In this document: positions 24,097-34,344 of the stretch, piece by piece
How positions within the stretch are numbered: position 1 is the stretch's first letter
Layout: every line of letters begins with the position of its first letter
Assembly: GCF_009755355.1 (NCBI RefSeq)
Contig: NZ_WQLB01000008.1
Span: 88,601 to 152,600, forward strand
Direction: 5' to 3'
DNA length: 64,000 nucleotides
From: Deinococcus arboris
GTDB lineage: Bacteria; Deinococcota; Deinococci; Deinococcales; Deinococcaceae
Notes under the pieces: generated by a model
Databases searched by the model: none
What the model was told of the DNA's origin: nothing
What the model saw: the letters and a program-made list of their open reading frames with translations, nothing else
Translations under genes and position numbers: made by a program

Positions 24097-24681
24097 TCAT
24101 TCTGCGTGCTGGATGATGATGGTGGGCACCTGCTGTAAGTCGCGCAGCGGTTCCCGCATGGGCTTGACAGGGTACAGGGTGACCACCATCTCGGTCACCA
24201 GATTCCGTTCCCGGTTGATTCTGTGGAGCATGTCGGTGGGCGACACCCGCGTGGTATCTGGCCAGTCTGCTTGCCTGACAAACAGCTGGATTTGCTCGAC
24301 TTCCCAGTCTCCACGGTAGCCGTAATCCGCCCGCCAGTAATACGGCTGAGAAAAATACCCAAAGCTCTGCTGGAAGAACTGGCGCACGTGGGTCGGGTCT
24401 TCGAAGGCGTCATCGCTGGCCCCGTGGGGAACGCGAATGACCATCCGCGCCTCTGGCGTGGCCACCCGGTACAGTTCCTGCATCATGGCCAGCGAATCGC
24501 GGATGTGTTCGATGACGTGCGAGAGCAGAAATTCATCCACGGACTCGTCTTCGAGGGGCAGGGGCGTGGTGCGGCAGGCCTCAAGGTCAGCAACCACGTC
24601 CACGCCAGGGAGGTGTTGAATATCCAGATTCAGCCAGCCGGGTAAAATGGTGCGGCCGCAGCCCACATTGAGACGAACCAT
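24097..24681 (-). CDS. Class I SAM-dependent methyltransferase
   Basis: The 194-residue protein has the SAM-binding glycine motif LNVGCGRTILPGW, an acidic post-motif residue in 'LNLDI', and motif 'DESVDEFLLSHVIEHI', as in methyltransferase-11-type proteins. Many relatives modify sugars or small molecules; the substrate is unknown. The ATG at 24681 is fixed by AGGAGT six nt upstream; the open frame continues upstream without initiation signals. It lies alone in a pocket of lower gene density beside the double phosphotransferase, consistent with an accessory origin. Confidence 0.88.
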   Translation of the reverse strand: MVRLNVGCGRTILPGWLNLDIQHLPGVDVVADLEACRTTPLPLEDESVDEFLLSHVIEHIRDSLAMMQELYRVATPEARMVIRVPHGASDDAFEDPTHVRQFFQQSFGYFSQPYYWRADYGYRGDWEVEQIQLFVRQADWPDTTRVSPTDMLHRINRERNLVTEMVVTLYPVKPMREPLRDLQQVPTIIIQHAE

Positions 24682-25146
24682 AGTGACTCCTTTCAAGATG
24701 ACGACCCAGGCTGATAGACCTGTTCTACTGGTCTGAACAATGGCAAGTGCAGCGGGCAGAGTTCCTTCTGACCACACCTGGAGCTCTTCTTTGTGACGCC
24801 CTCACAATCTAAAGCCGTGCCGTTGAACGGGGTCCATCAAGCGATCTTAGAAATTATTTATCTTTGGCGGAAAAGCAGTGCAGCGTCAGAGAGACCTTGG
24901 AAGAAGCCAGCTCTAGGCCTGTAGGGTTTGGGCCTGCTCTAAGAGGCTGCACTGGGTCAGACCCGGTGGCACTACGATTTATTGATAACGACATAAGTCC
25001 GGCCTGATGTACGAAACAGAATGGCTTGACCAGTGCAAACCACAGGCCGCAGTAACCAATCGCACCTGCTTCCTTAACCACAATGGGCCCTGGTGACCAC
25101 GGCATGACCCTACATATGAGCTGTCGCTGCCCTCGGTGCTTCTCCC
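24682..25146. other. Gene-poor region, nothing firm
   Basis: About 465 bp between the methyltransferase and the phosphotransferase with visibly more A/T than the surroundings around 24840-25080. A minus-strand frame (24854-25105) lacks initiation signals and family resemblance. A TTAT...CATAA imperfect palindrome occurs at 24979-24996. No RNA gene was recognised. Confidence 0.4.
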
Positions 25147-27009
25147 TCAGGTGGGCAGGTACCGTGACGCCAGCTGTAGAAAGTGATCGCGACGTTCGCC
25201 CGTAAGCCTCGATTCATCCCACTCGGCGGCGGCGAGCGCCCGAAGTACCTGGTAGAACGCCAATACGGCCTTCTCATCCGTAGAGAGGGACGCGTAGCCC
25301 TCCAGGACACCCTGGAGCACCTCCGGTTCGTGAAGGGCAATGACCGCGAGGTCCATCAGCCCGTCTCCCGCACGCAGGTCTTCGACATCGATCAGCGCCA
25401 CCTCTCCCGCCGGCGTGACGATCAGGTGCTCCGGTTTGCCGTCGAACAGGATCAGGTGGTGACCGCGAGCGCGCAGCAGAGGCTCGATCCCCTGCCACCA
25501 GCGACTCAAGCGGCCCCCCACGTTCTCGGGCGCCGCACCCGAGGCCTGCCAGTACGCCAGCGCGTGTCGCACCCACCCCAGCATCCACTCGGCCCAGGTC
25601 TGGTTTTGCGGTGGGGGGCGGCCTCCAGGCAGGGCATGGATCCGGGCCAGCAGGGCGCCGACCTTCCGCTGGGCCTGCACGGGCGTGGACGAGCTCAGCG
25701 CCTCACCCTCCACCCAGGGCAGCATCACCCAAGCCGGTTCACCGGACGGCCCGGCCGTAGGGGGATTTATGAGGACGCCATAGGTCCGCAAGTACTCGCG
25801 CGCCTCCGCCTCCCGGGTGAGGCCGTCACCGACCGTGTCCAGTTTGACCACGAAAGGGCCTCGGGCAGACTCCACTCGGACCACCGTGCGGTCGCTCCGG
25901 TTGACCAACACGGCGTGTCCGGACACAGGGGCCGCCAGAGCCACCTCGGCGCACCGTACAGCAAGGGCGGTACGTATGAACACTGGTTCTCCCAGCGGTG
26001 CGTCGTGGTCCGCATCGGCGCGCTCGCCTCCCGTCGAGACGGTGTCCCGGGACCAGGAGGCCCGCTCTTCCTCCAATTGGGTCGCGAGGGCCGAGAAGTG
26101 GCGCAGGTAGTCTGCCGTTCGTGCTGCGCCACCAACCTCGCCGATCCGAGCGTAGAAGCGCAGGTCATCCAGCCCAACATGCAAGGTATACGTCAGTAAG
26201 CGCCACTTGTAGTCGGGCCAAGCGCTGAACCGGAGCTGGAGGGCCCCGGCCCATTCGCCGCCGGATCGCCAGTTGGCTTTGGCCGCCTCGTAGACCGGAT
26301 CGCCGTAGAGGGCATTGGCCCAGTCAATCACGCCCGTGATGCGCGTGCCGTCCGTGAGAACGTTCTCCCGGCTGAGGTCGTTGTGAACGAGACCGCGCAC
26401 CTCGGGCAGATCGCGGGCCATGCGCATGACCTGGGCGTACACCTGCTCAAAGAAGATGCGGTCGAGCAGTGGTCCACCGAACAGGCTGTGCCAGTCGGCG
26501 TAGAAGCCGTCCTCGCAGGGGTCCATGATGGCGGCGAGAAAGGCGTGCCAGGAGGAAAATCCGCCCTGGCCCTGGTGGTCAAACCAGCCGTAGCCGGTCG
26601 TGGTGGACACGTCAACCTGTGCGAGAGTGGCCAGCAGTTCCAGCCGGGCTGGCTGGAGCTGCGCGAGAAAGTCATTCGAATATTCGGACATCACCCGCCC
26701 TGGGGCCCGCTCGCTGACGGCGACGGTCCCGCCCTGGAATGCGCTGATCTGAAGCACGCGGGGAACGGGGAGAACCCTGGCGAACGTTGCCCCAGCGTAC
26801 GCATCTTTCCGGTAGGCGGCGTCCTGAGTGCCGAAGCGGGCCACCAGGCGTTGGCCGTCTGCCTTGAACCCGAAGGCTTGTGAGAAGTGACCGCCAGCAA
26901 GTGGCTGGACGTCAGTCACGGTCAACCCACAGGTTGTCTGCAGGATGGCGGCAGCCTCCGAGGGCGTGTATTCAGGTTTGAGGGTCACGGGGCGAGTGTA
27001 GGGAGACAT
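25147..27009 (-). CDS. Tandem phosphotransferase (two APH-fold domains)
   Basis: A 620-residue protein made of two consecutive aminoglycoside phosphotransferase/choline-kinase-like domains. Domain 1 (about 1-310) has the catalytic loop VHNDLSRENVL and the metal-binding VIDWANAL, both intact. Domain 2 (about 340-620) has the more divergent LFDGKPEHLIV, where the catalytic Asp is kept but the His and Asn are changed, and LIDVEDL. Single-domain enzymes phosphorylate antibiotics, choline, hydroxylysine or sugars; the substrate here is unknown. The ATG at 27009 has AAAGG directly adjacent, too close for a normal ribosome-binding site; GTG at 26988 is an alternative. Flanked by gene-poor DNA. Confidence 0.82.
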   Translation of the reverse strand: MSPYTRPVTLKPEYTPSEAAAILQTTCGLTVTDVQPLAGGHFSQAFGFKADGQRLVARFGTQDAAYRKDAYAGATFARVLPVPRVLQISAFQGGTVAVSERAPGRVMSEYSNDFLAQLQPARLELLATLAQVDVSTTTGYGWFDHQGQGGFSSWHAFLAAIMDPCEDGFYADWHSLFGGPLLDRIFFEQVYAQVMRMARDLPEVRGLVHNDLSRENVLTDGTRITGVIDWANALYGDPVYEAAKANWRSGGEWAGALQLRFSAWPDYKWRLLTYTLHVGLDDLRFYARIGEVGGAARTADYLRHFSALATQLEEERASWSRDTVSTGGERADADHDAPLGEPVFIRTALAVRCAEVALAAPVSGHAVLVNRSDRTVVRVESARGPFVVKLDTVGDGLTREAEAREYLRTYGVLINPPTAGPSGEPAWVMLPWVEGEALSSSTPVQAQRKVGALLARIHALPGGRPPPQNQTWAEWMLGWVRHALAYWQASGAAPENVGGRLSRWWQGIEPLLRARGHHLILFDGKPEHLIVTPAGEVALIDVEDLRAGDGLMDLAVIALHEPEVLQGVLEGYASLSTDEKAVLAFYQVLRALAAAEWDESRLTGERRDHFLQLASRYLPT

Positions 27010-27267
27010 CCTTTCGACCGGCGTCCGCTGGGTGGCCTACGAGCCTTCCAAGACAGAGGTCAACTCGTCTGGTGAGGATTCCAGCTCTGCAGGACCAGCT
27101 CCAACTTCTGTCGTGATCAATAGGAGCACCTATACAACGCGAGAAGCCTGCCGTTATCACCGTGCAGCCTGCCACCAGCGAGAAAGAATGCAGTGTCTAT
27201 CAGCCTCTTCAGCTTTAGCCTTGGCTGTCGTCTGAACCACGCCTGAGCAGGCATGACCTCTGTTCAA
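27010..27267. other. Intergenic region, nothing recognised
   Basis: About 260 bp between the phosphotransferase and the aminopeptidase gene on the same strand. Frames on both strands are short and lack signals. No convincing terminator or promoter was found. Confidence 0.4.
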
Positions 27268-28341
27268 TCACGGGGCCGTTGTCTCGCCGCGCAGGCAGGG
27301 CGCCCGCTCGGGCTGAGGGCGCTTCCCGCAGGCCCGCGCCGCTTCCACGAAGGCCGGAAGATGTCCCCCGACCCTAGCCAGCAGCGCCTGAAAATCCGGC
27401 ACCAGAGTCGCGTAGGCGGCCACAGCCCCCAGAGAAGCGTTGTTGACTCCCCGCGCAAAGTAGGCGTCGTAACCGGCGTAGCCGCCCCACTCGGTTTTCA
27501 GGGCCGCGTACCGTTCATTCAGGCCGCGCAGCACCTCGGCTTTGCGGGCACGCCGCTGCTCGTCGGTCAGGTCACTCGCAGCATACAGCTGCTCCAGGTC
27601 GGCGCGGGCAGCCAGCAGCAGGGTCTCGAAGCCCTCCTGCCGCTGCCCGGCCAGGCGGTCGGCCTCCCGCAGTTCGGGGGTGCCGTGGGCCGCCAGCCAG
27701 CGCCGCATGCCTTCTTCTTCGACGGCCGTGGCATACGACTCGTTAAACACTGTGTCGCCCGGCACGTACACACTGGGATGCGACAGTTCATGGATCACCG
27801 TGCGAATCAGGGTGTGGTCGGGGTAAACCAGCATGGTGGAGAGCAGCGGGTCTTTCAGGTAACCCAGGGTGGAATAGGCGCTGACACCTCCCACACTCAC
27901 GTCGCGGCCGGCCGCGCGCCGCCTGCTGGCGTCGGCCTGCGCATCGGCCTCGCGGAAGTACCCCCGGTAAGCCACGCAGCCCGCCACCGGAAAGCAGGCG
28001 GTGTCGAGCGCCACGCTGAACTCCGAGGCCGAAAAGACATTCCAGACGACAGCAGGCCGCCCCACATCCACGTACTTGCGGAAACTGCCGTGGTCAGGGA
28101 GGCCCAGCCCACCCTGGTCTTCAGGGCGCACGGCAAAGGCGCGCGCGTCGGCCGCCAGTTGCAACTTGCGCCGGGTGGCCGCACTGAGGCTGGGGTCGGC
28201 CAGCGCTGTCTCCAGCGGGCGGGCGCGGCGCAGCAGGTCCAGCTGCCCGCCCGCCGCCTGGGTCAGATACGCCAGGTCCGCGCAGCCGCTTAAGGCAGGG
28301 ACCAGCACCAGGGCCAGCGCGGCCAGACTTCGGGAGGTCAT
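27268..28341 (-). CDS. Predicted aminopeptidase lipoprotein (COG4324 type)
   Basis: The 357-residue protein has a lipoprotein signal peptide ending LSGC (Cys about 20). It carries the zinc motif HELSH near residue 190 with a downstream Glu in 'FNESYATAVEE', matching the predicted aminopeptidase family PF10023/COG4324. It should act at the outer face of the membrane. TAGACT at 28348-28353, six nt before the ATG, indicates a leaderless transcript. Biochemical function of the family is little known, so peptidase activity is inferred from the motif. Confidence 0.85.
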   Translation of the reverse strand: MTSRSLAALALVLVPALSGCADLAYLTQAAGGQLDLLRRARPLETALADPSLSAATRRKLQLAADARAFAVRPEDQGGLGLPDHGSFRKYVDVGRPAVVWNVFSASEFSVALDTACFPVAGCVAYRGYFREADAQADASRRRAAGRDVSVGGVSAYSTLGYLKDPLLSTMLVYPDHTLIRTVIHELSHPSVYVPGDTVFNESYATAVEEEGMRRWLAAHGTPELREADRLAGQRQEGFETLLLAARADLEQLYAASDLTDEQRRARKAEVLRGLNERYAALKTEWGGYAGYDAYFARGVNNASLGAVAAYATLVPDFQALLARVGGHLPAFVEAARACGKRPQPERAPCLRGETTAP

Positions 28342-28708
28342 GCCCGGAGTCTAGGGCAGGAGGAGCCTGAAGCGCTGGCGGCTCTCGCTTCCAGGCTGAT
28401 GCCAGCATGGCCGCCACGACCTATTGAAGCGACCGCGCCCCAGCAGGTGGCCAGGGAATCCACTTTACGCCTCTCCGTTGGCCTGAGTTCCGGCGCCTGG
28501 GTCACTGCCAGGACGGATTTGACCTATGCTGGCTCGCCTGTCGCCGGGCAGCCCTTCCCGTCACAGCCGCCCGCCGCTCTGCGCAGCCCCTGGCCTCTTT
28601 GGCCCCAGCGCAGGGCCTCTATTGCCTATACTTCCCGCATTCACAGTCGAGCGGTCCACCGGCCCAGCCACCCCGGCTGGCGCCGCCGCCCGCCCCCAAA
28701 GGAGACCC
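28342..28708. other. Divergent intergenic region
   Basis: About 370 bp between the divergent aminopeptidase and acyl-CoA synthetase genes. It contains the leaderless promoter of the former (28348-28353) and a TATACT box at 28627-28632 that probably drives the synthetase with a roughly 70-nt leader. The rest shows no gene. Confidence 0.5.
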
Positions 28709-30397
<1,689 letters not shown>

Positions 30398-30502
30398 AGC
30401 CTTCAGGTGCCAGATGGCCCTACTCCGTTATGTGGGAGTTGCTGGCGGCACCGCAAGGGCATGAAGGCGGCCTTTCAAGCAGCCTCAATTCAATCCAGAG
30501 CG

Positions 30503-30533
30503 AGAACCCGGAGGCAAAAGCTCTCCGGGTTCT
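30503..30533. terminator. Bidirectional terminator
   Basis: An 11-bp inverted repeat AGAACCCGGAG/CTCCGGGTTCT, 9-nt loop, lies between the convergent acyl-CoA synthetase and BON-domain genes. Confidence 0.65.
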
Positions 30534-30573
30534 GCGCATAACCTTATTGACTCAGCCCAACTCTAGTTCCGTT

Positions 30574-31662
30574 TCAGCTGCGGTGCGTTCCAGACGTGGT
30601 GTCGGTGCCCGGCTTGGTCTGGGCGCTGATGGCGGTGGTGCCCGAAGTCGCATTCGTGCCTTGCGTCTGAGCACTCTGGGTCTGATCACGCTGGTGGCCC
30701 TGACCCGTTGGCGCCTGCACGCGCAGCTGGTTGTGAATATCCTTCACGCCGCGCAGGCCATCCAGACAGTCCTCGGCAATCCGCTTTTGCATGCGGTCAG
30801 ACACCGTGCCCGTGAGGGTCACCTCACCGTCTTTGACCTGCACTTCAATCTCACTGGCGTCCAGCCCGTGATGGTCTTCAAGGGCGTCATTCACGGCTTC
30901 CCTGATGCGGTCATCGCTGCGGGTGTAGCCTTTGGGGCCACGGCCACGGTAGCTCTGCTGGCCTCCAGACCCACCACTCATGCCTGCGCCGCCATAATCG
31001 GCGCCCTGCCCCCACAGCTGACCACTGCTCCGGTCATTGCCCAGGCGGTCGCTGCCCATCTGGCCCTGATCGTTACTCCAGCCGCCCCGGCCCTGCTGCC
31101 CTAAGCCCCCATCACGGCCGCCGTAGGCCATGCCGGATTGATAACTGTCACGGCCACCCATGAAGCCCTGATCCTGACGGTAGAGGTCCTGGCGAGACGG
31201 GTCACGCCCATACTGGAGGTGGCCCCCGCCGCTCTGCCCCATGTCACTGGCGCCGCGCCAGTTGCCCTGAGAGCCGTACTGCCCAAACTGGCCGCCACTC
31301 TGCTGGCCGTACAGGTCGCCCGAGCGGGCCATACCGTACTGCCCCTGCTGGCCGTAGCCCTGTGCGCCTTGGCCCTGGCCGCCGTAACCGCTCTGCGCGC
31401 CGTACTGGCCCTGGCTGCCGTAGCGGTCATCCTGACCACGGTCTATGTACCCCTGTGTGCCCTGGTCGCGGTAACCCTGCGCCCCGCTGCTCAGGCGGCC
31501 CTCGTAGGCGCGCCCCGACTGGTCGGCGTAGGTGTCCTGGCGGGAACGCTCCGAGCGGAAGTTGTCGCCAGAGTCTTGTTGGTCCCGGCCTCCATCTGTC
31601 CGGTACATCGGCTGACGGTCGTCACGGCGGTCATCAAAACGGTCATCACGGAAACGGGTCAT
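30574..31662 (-). CDS. BON-domain protein with long Gly/Gln/Tyr/Arg low-complexity region
   Basis: From the ATG at 31662 (strong GGAGGAGA site) the protein has 362 residues. It lacks a signal peptide. Residues about 1-225 are low complexity, rich in Gly, Gln, Tyr, Ser, Asp and Arg with many 'GQYG', 'GGQ' and 'YR' units. A BON domain follows at about 245-310 ('DDRIREAVNDALEDH' to 'VKDIHNQLRV'), a phospholipid- or ligand-binding fold seen in OsmY-like stress proteins. The tail is Thr/Gln-rich. The composition resembles disordered, phase-separating proteins. The combination and lack of export signal are unusual. Function unknown, stress role inferred. Confidence 0.82.
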   Translation of the reverse strand: MTRFRDDRFDDRRDDRQPMYRTDGGRDQQDSGDNFRSERSRQDTYADQSGRAYEGRLSSGAQGYRDQGTQGYIDRGQDDRYGSQGQYGAQSGYGGQGQGAQGYGQQGQYGMARSGDLYGQQSGGQFGQYGSQGNWRGASDMGQSGGGHLQYGRDPSRQDLYRQDQGFMGGRDSYQSGMAYGGRDGGLGQQGRGGWSNDQGQMGSDRLGNDRSSGQLWGQGADYGGAGMSGGSGGQQSYRGRGPKGYTRSDDRIREAVNDALEDHHGLDASEIEVQVKDGEVTLTGTVSDRMQKRIAEDCLDGLRGVKDIHNQLRVQAPTGQGHQRDQTQSAQTQGTNATSGTTAISAQTKPGTDTTSGTHRS

Positions 31663-32002
31663 AGCTCTCCTCCGGTGTGGAAGAAACGCAGCAGTCCAGG
31701 TCCCCGTGGGGGATTCCATCTGGCGGACCGGGCGGCCGCTGGCTTACGTTGACATCTCCGATGATGACCACCAGTTCAGAGCGCCAGATGACACCTCACT
31801 AAAAGGCCGGGTCGCCGACCTTCATTGAGCTTTGGACAAGGCAGAGCTTGGCGCCGGCCCCTGCGGATGGGCTTTGAGAGCGGTCCTTCACTGCACGGAT
31901 GACCGGAGCGCACAACCATCAAGGCCACGTCGCCTGCGACCTGAGCCTGGAGACCAGTCATTTGCCTCGGCGTGACCCCTCTGAACGTCGCGGGGGTCTG
32001 TT
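31663..32002. other. Intergenic region, nothing recognised
   Basis: About 340 bp between the BON-domain and nitroreductase genes on the minus strand. It carries the ribosome-binding site of the former. I found no further gene and no clear promoter. Confidence 0.4.
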
Positions 32003-32797
32003 TTAAGGAGCCGCAGTTTCCTGCTCTGGCTGGGCACAGGTGTCCCGGTACACGAACTGGTCCAGGCGCTTGCGGTGGCGGCTGCTCCAGTCAATGGTGG
32101 GGCGCGCCTGCTCCTGGGGCAGGTAGCCCAGGCGGTAGACCGCCATCAACTCCAGGTCGTCCGGCACGCGCAGCAGGTCGCCCAGCGCCTGCCAGTGGCG
32201 CGGAATCTCCATGGGGGTGCTGACAAACTGAATCCCCATGCCCAGTTCGCCCACCGCGTTCCAGACATTTTCTATCGCGGCCCCCAGGCCAAACACCGAG
32301 TAAAACCCACTCAGTTCGCCGGGGCGGTACTCGCTGCGGTCCAGCAGGGCGGCCAGCAGCAGCGGGCTCCCGGCCACCAATTTGCGGTTGTCCTCGCCCA
32401 GCTTTTTGGGCACGCCCAGCTGCCGCATCAGCTTCAGGCCCGCGTCGCTGAACACCTGACGGGTAAAAGGCCGCAGGGGGCCGGGCAGGTGGTCAATATG
32501 AATGCCGTCGCGCCGCGTCTGCATCTCGGCCTCGGAAAAGCGGAAGTAGCGGCGGTAGCGCTCAAAGAACACCCCGGCCTCGATCAGTTCGGTCATGCTC
32601 TGGCCCGCCAATGCCGCCACCTGGGCGATGGTCTGGGGGTCTTCAATCAGAACAAAGCGCCAGGGCTGGCTGTTGAAGTGACTGGGTGCGGCCTGCGCCA
32701 CGCGCATCAGCAGGTGCTGGTGGTCGCGGCTCACCGGGTCCGGCCGAAAAGGGCCGTTGGTGGTGCGCCGGGCCAGCATGCCGTCTATCAGGTTCAT
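32003..32797 (-). CDS. Nitroreductase-family flavoprotein
   Basis: A protein of about 264 residues with the nitroreductase N-terminus: '[44 protein letters not shown]', where the Arg and the Ser-x-x-Asn-x-Gln-Pro-Trp motif bind FMN. The C-terminus carries the family '[21 protein letters not shown]' strand. Reactions range from quinone/nitro reduction to flavin handling; the substrate is unknown. The ATG at 32797 is preferred over GTG 32818 because TAGCCT (32805-32810) lies seven nt upstream, the leaderless pattern. Confidence 0.87.
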   Translation of the reverse strand: MNLIDGMLARRTTNGPFRPDPVSRDHQHLLMRVAQAAPSHFNSQPWRFVLIEDPQTIAQVAALAGQSMTELIEAGVFFERYRRYFRFSEAEMQTRRDGIHIDHLPGPLRPFTRQVFSDAGLKLMRQLGVPKKLGEDNRKLVAGSPLLLAALLDRSEYRPGELSGFYSVFGLGAAIENVWNAVGELGMGIQFVSTPMEIPRHWQALGDLLRVPDDLELMAVYRLGYLPQEQARPTIDWSSRHRKRLDQFVYRDTCAQPEQETAAP

Positions 32798-32865
32798 GCG
32801 GGTCAGGCTAGCAGCCACCCCTCTGCTCTACCGGCCAGCCAAAACCCATCACTCACAGCCAAGCA

Positions 32866-32894
32866 TACAGATGCTATCTGTATACTGTACAGAT
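32866..32894 (+). promoter_or_regulatory. Three alternating TACAGAT half-sites over a leaderless promoter
   Basis: TACAGAT occurs at 32866-32872, its inverse ATCTGTA at 32876-32882, and TACAGAT again at 32888-32894 overlapping the ATG of the next gene. Half-site centres are 10 and 12 bp apart. A TATACT -10 box (32881-32886), six nt before the ATG, lies inside the array. The layout suggests a repressor operator, most simply for the small DNA-binding-like protein it precedes. Confidence 0.65.
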
Positions 32895-33240
32895 GGGAAA
32901 AACCACCAAGGCCCGCCTGAACCTGACGATTGACCCCGACCTGTACCGGGAAGCCCGGCGCGTGTTCACCGCGATGGAAATGAATATGAGCGCCTTCGTG
33001 GAAATTCAGCTGGCCCGCTTTTTGCAGACCACCCAGCCGCTGATGCCTCTGCTTGATCAGGCAGAGAGAGGCGAGCGGGACCTGGCCGAAGCCAAGGCAG
33101 CCATGCGCATCTGGTTTGCCCACAGCATCGGCCAGCCGCTGACAGAGGCCTACGGGGTGGCCGGTCAGGAAGTCCTGGGTCCGGTTCGGCCACTGAAGGC
33201 CAAGGCAGCCCTTCAGGATGAGGCCGCAAACGATGGCTGA
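32893..33240 (+). CDS. Ribbon-helix-helix-like putative autoregulator
   Basis: The 115-residue protein begins with a strand 'KARLNLTIDPDLYREARRVF' followed by a helix and 'MSAFVEIQLARFLQ', consistent with a ribbon-helix-helix DNA-binding unit (antitoxin/CopG-like). The C-terminal half is charged and helical, then Gln/Ala-rich. Its start codon is the transcription start (leaderless) and is covered by a palindromic half-site array. There is no toxin gene next to it: the next gene in the same direction is over 1 kb away. I consider it a solitary regulator; antitoxin ancestry is possible. Confidence 0.65.
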   Translation: MGKTTKARLNLTIDPDLYREARRVFTAMEMNMSAFVEIQLARFLQTTQPLMPLLDQAERGERDLAEAKAAMRIWFAHSIGQPLTEAYGVAGQEVLGPVRPLKAKAALQDEAANDG

Positions 33241-33415
33241 GGCCGTTGGGGAGGCGGCTTTTTGACCGCTGCCAGACATCGCGCCTAGGGGACTTACCGG
33301 GTCTCCCTCCTTCCCGAAACTGCCCTGGATGCGCAGCAACGTGGGCCAAGCGGCATCCCGATCCCGAGGAAGCCAACTAATACTTGCTCGGACGGGCAAC
33401 ATAGAAAAGACCCGT

Positions 33416-33745
33416 CTAGCCCCACGCCCCCCAGGCGCCCGCAGCAAACGCGGCAGCACAGGCCAGCGCCCGCTGCCAGTGGTCGGCGCGCCCTGGCCGG
33501 GTACGCGGCATGGTCAGCAGCAGGGCCAGCGCCGGCAGCAGGGCCCAGCCAAAGGCCCCAGAGAGGACCGCCAGCGTCCCACTCAGAGCCGTGCCCACGC
33601 ACACCGCAAAAAACAGCGCGTGGTGCAGCCAGCGCGCCCGGCCCAGGCGGCGACCCCGTTGCAGCTGTACCCCCAGAGCCAGCAGCGTGAGCAGCAGCGC
33701 GCCGGTCAGCAGCAGGGCCAGGTGGTGGGGCGGCATGGCGGTCAT
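33416..33745 (-). CDS. Small membrane protein, unknown
   Basis: The 109-residue protein has three or four hydrophobic segments ('LALLLTGALLLTLLALGV', 'HHALFFAVCVGTALSGTLAV', 'WALLPALALLLTM', 'ALACAAAFAAGAW') separated by short Arg-rich loops. It is probably an inner-membrane protein with the loop RGRRLGRARW inside. TAACGT at 33752-33757, six nt before the ATG, gives a leaderless promoter that overlaps the grpB-like stop codon. Family not recognised. Confidence 0.7.
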   Translation of the reverse strand: MTAMPPHHLALLLTGALLLTLLALGVQLQRGRRLGRARWLHHALFFAVCVGTALSGTLAVLSGAFGWALLPALALLLTMPRTRPGRADHWQRALACAAAFAAGAWGAWG

Positions 33746-33754
33746 GGTGGCACG

Positions 33755-34306
33755 TTAGGGGGCCGCAGTTGTCTCCGCCTGCCGCAACACCCCTTCAATA
33801 AATGCCCCTTTGCGCGCGGTGTACTCGGTGCGCGCCTCTGGGTGCGCCCTGGCCAGCGCCAATCTGAGGTCGGCGTAGGCGCCCCGTAGCTCGGGGTCGG
33901 CACGCAGGGCGCCCCGGAAGACCAGATACGCCCGCCAGTGCGGGTGCGTGATGGGCAGAAGGTGCAGATAGTGGGTGCGCGCGTCGTCTGGCCCCAGGGC
34001 GTAGAAGGCTTCCCCCTGGCCGGCTGGGTCGCCCCGGAAGGTGGAGCCCAGTCGGGTCAGAGGGCCTCGGCACTGCGGCATCTGGCCTGCCCCAGAAACG
34101 GCCACCGCGAGGTCCAGCACCGGCTTGGCCACCAGACCCGGCACGCTGGTACTGCCCACATGCTCAATCTCCAGCGCCAGAGGGCCCAGGGCCTGCGCCA
34201 CCCGCTCCCGCTCGGCCGCAAACAGCGTTGGGTATTCAGGTGAGGAGGGCCGTAATTGCACCAAGCCGCGCCTAAGCCCCAGGGTCATGGCCCCAGGGTA
34301 AGCCAT
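33755..34306 (-). CDS. GrpB/UPF0157 family protein
   Basis: A 183-residue member of the GrpB (UPF0157) family, which belongs to the nucleotidyltransferase superfamily. The signature 'IEHVGSTSVPGLVAKPVLDLAVAV' (hG-S plus D-x-D-like acidic residues) is clear, followed by 'THYLHLLPITHPHWRAYLVFRG'. The physiological substrate is unknown. The ATG at 34306 has GAGGG eight nt upstream; ATG 34288 is an alternative. It is divergent from a lipoprotein gene and shares its 5' region with it. Confidence 0.88.
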   Translation of the reverse strand: MAYPGAMTLGLRRGLVQLRPSSPEYPTLFAAERERVAQALGPLALEIEHVGSTSVPGLVAKPVLDLAVAVSGAGQMPQCRGPLTRLGSTFRGDPAGQGEAFYALGPDDARTHYLHLLPITHPHWRAYLVFRGALRADPELRGAYADLRLALARAHPEARTEYTARKGAFIEGVLRQAETTAAP

Positions 34307-34344
34307 GACAGATGCCCTCAGGGCGCCGCTGTACCTTGAACCCC

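Noticed and set aside
24979..24996. TTAT...GACATAA palindrome resembling the Deinococcus radiation/desiccation response motif (RDRM)
   Set aside because: The right half matches but the left half does not and the spacing is 18 instead of 17. No DNA-repair gene follows.
24854..25105. 83-codon minus-strand frame in the gap before the phosphotransferase
   Set aside because: No initiation signals, no promoter at leaderless distance and no family resemblance.
32893..33745. Toxin-antitoxin pair
   Set aside because: The RHH-like gene has no toxin next to it; the nearest neighbour is a minus-strand membrane protein with its own promoter.
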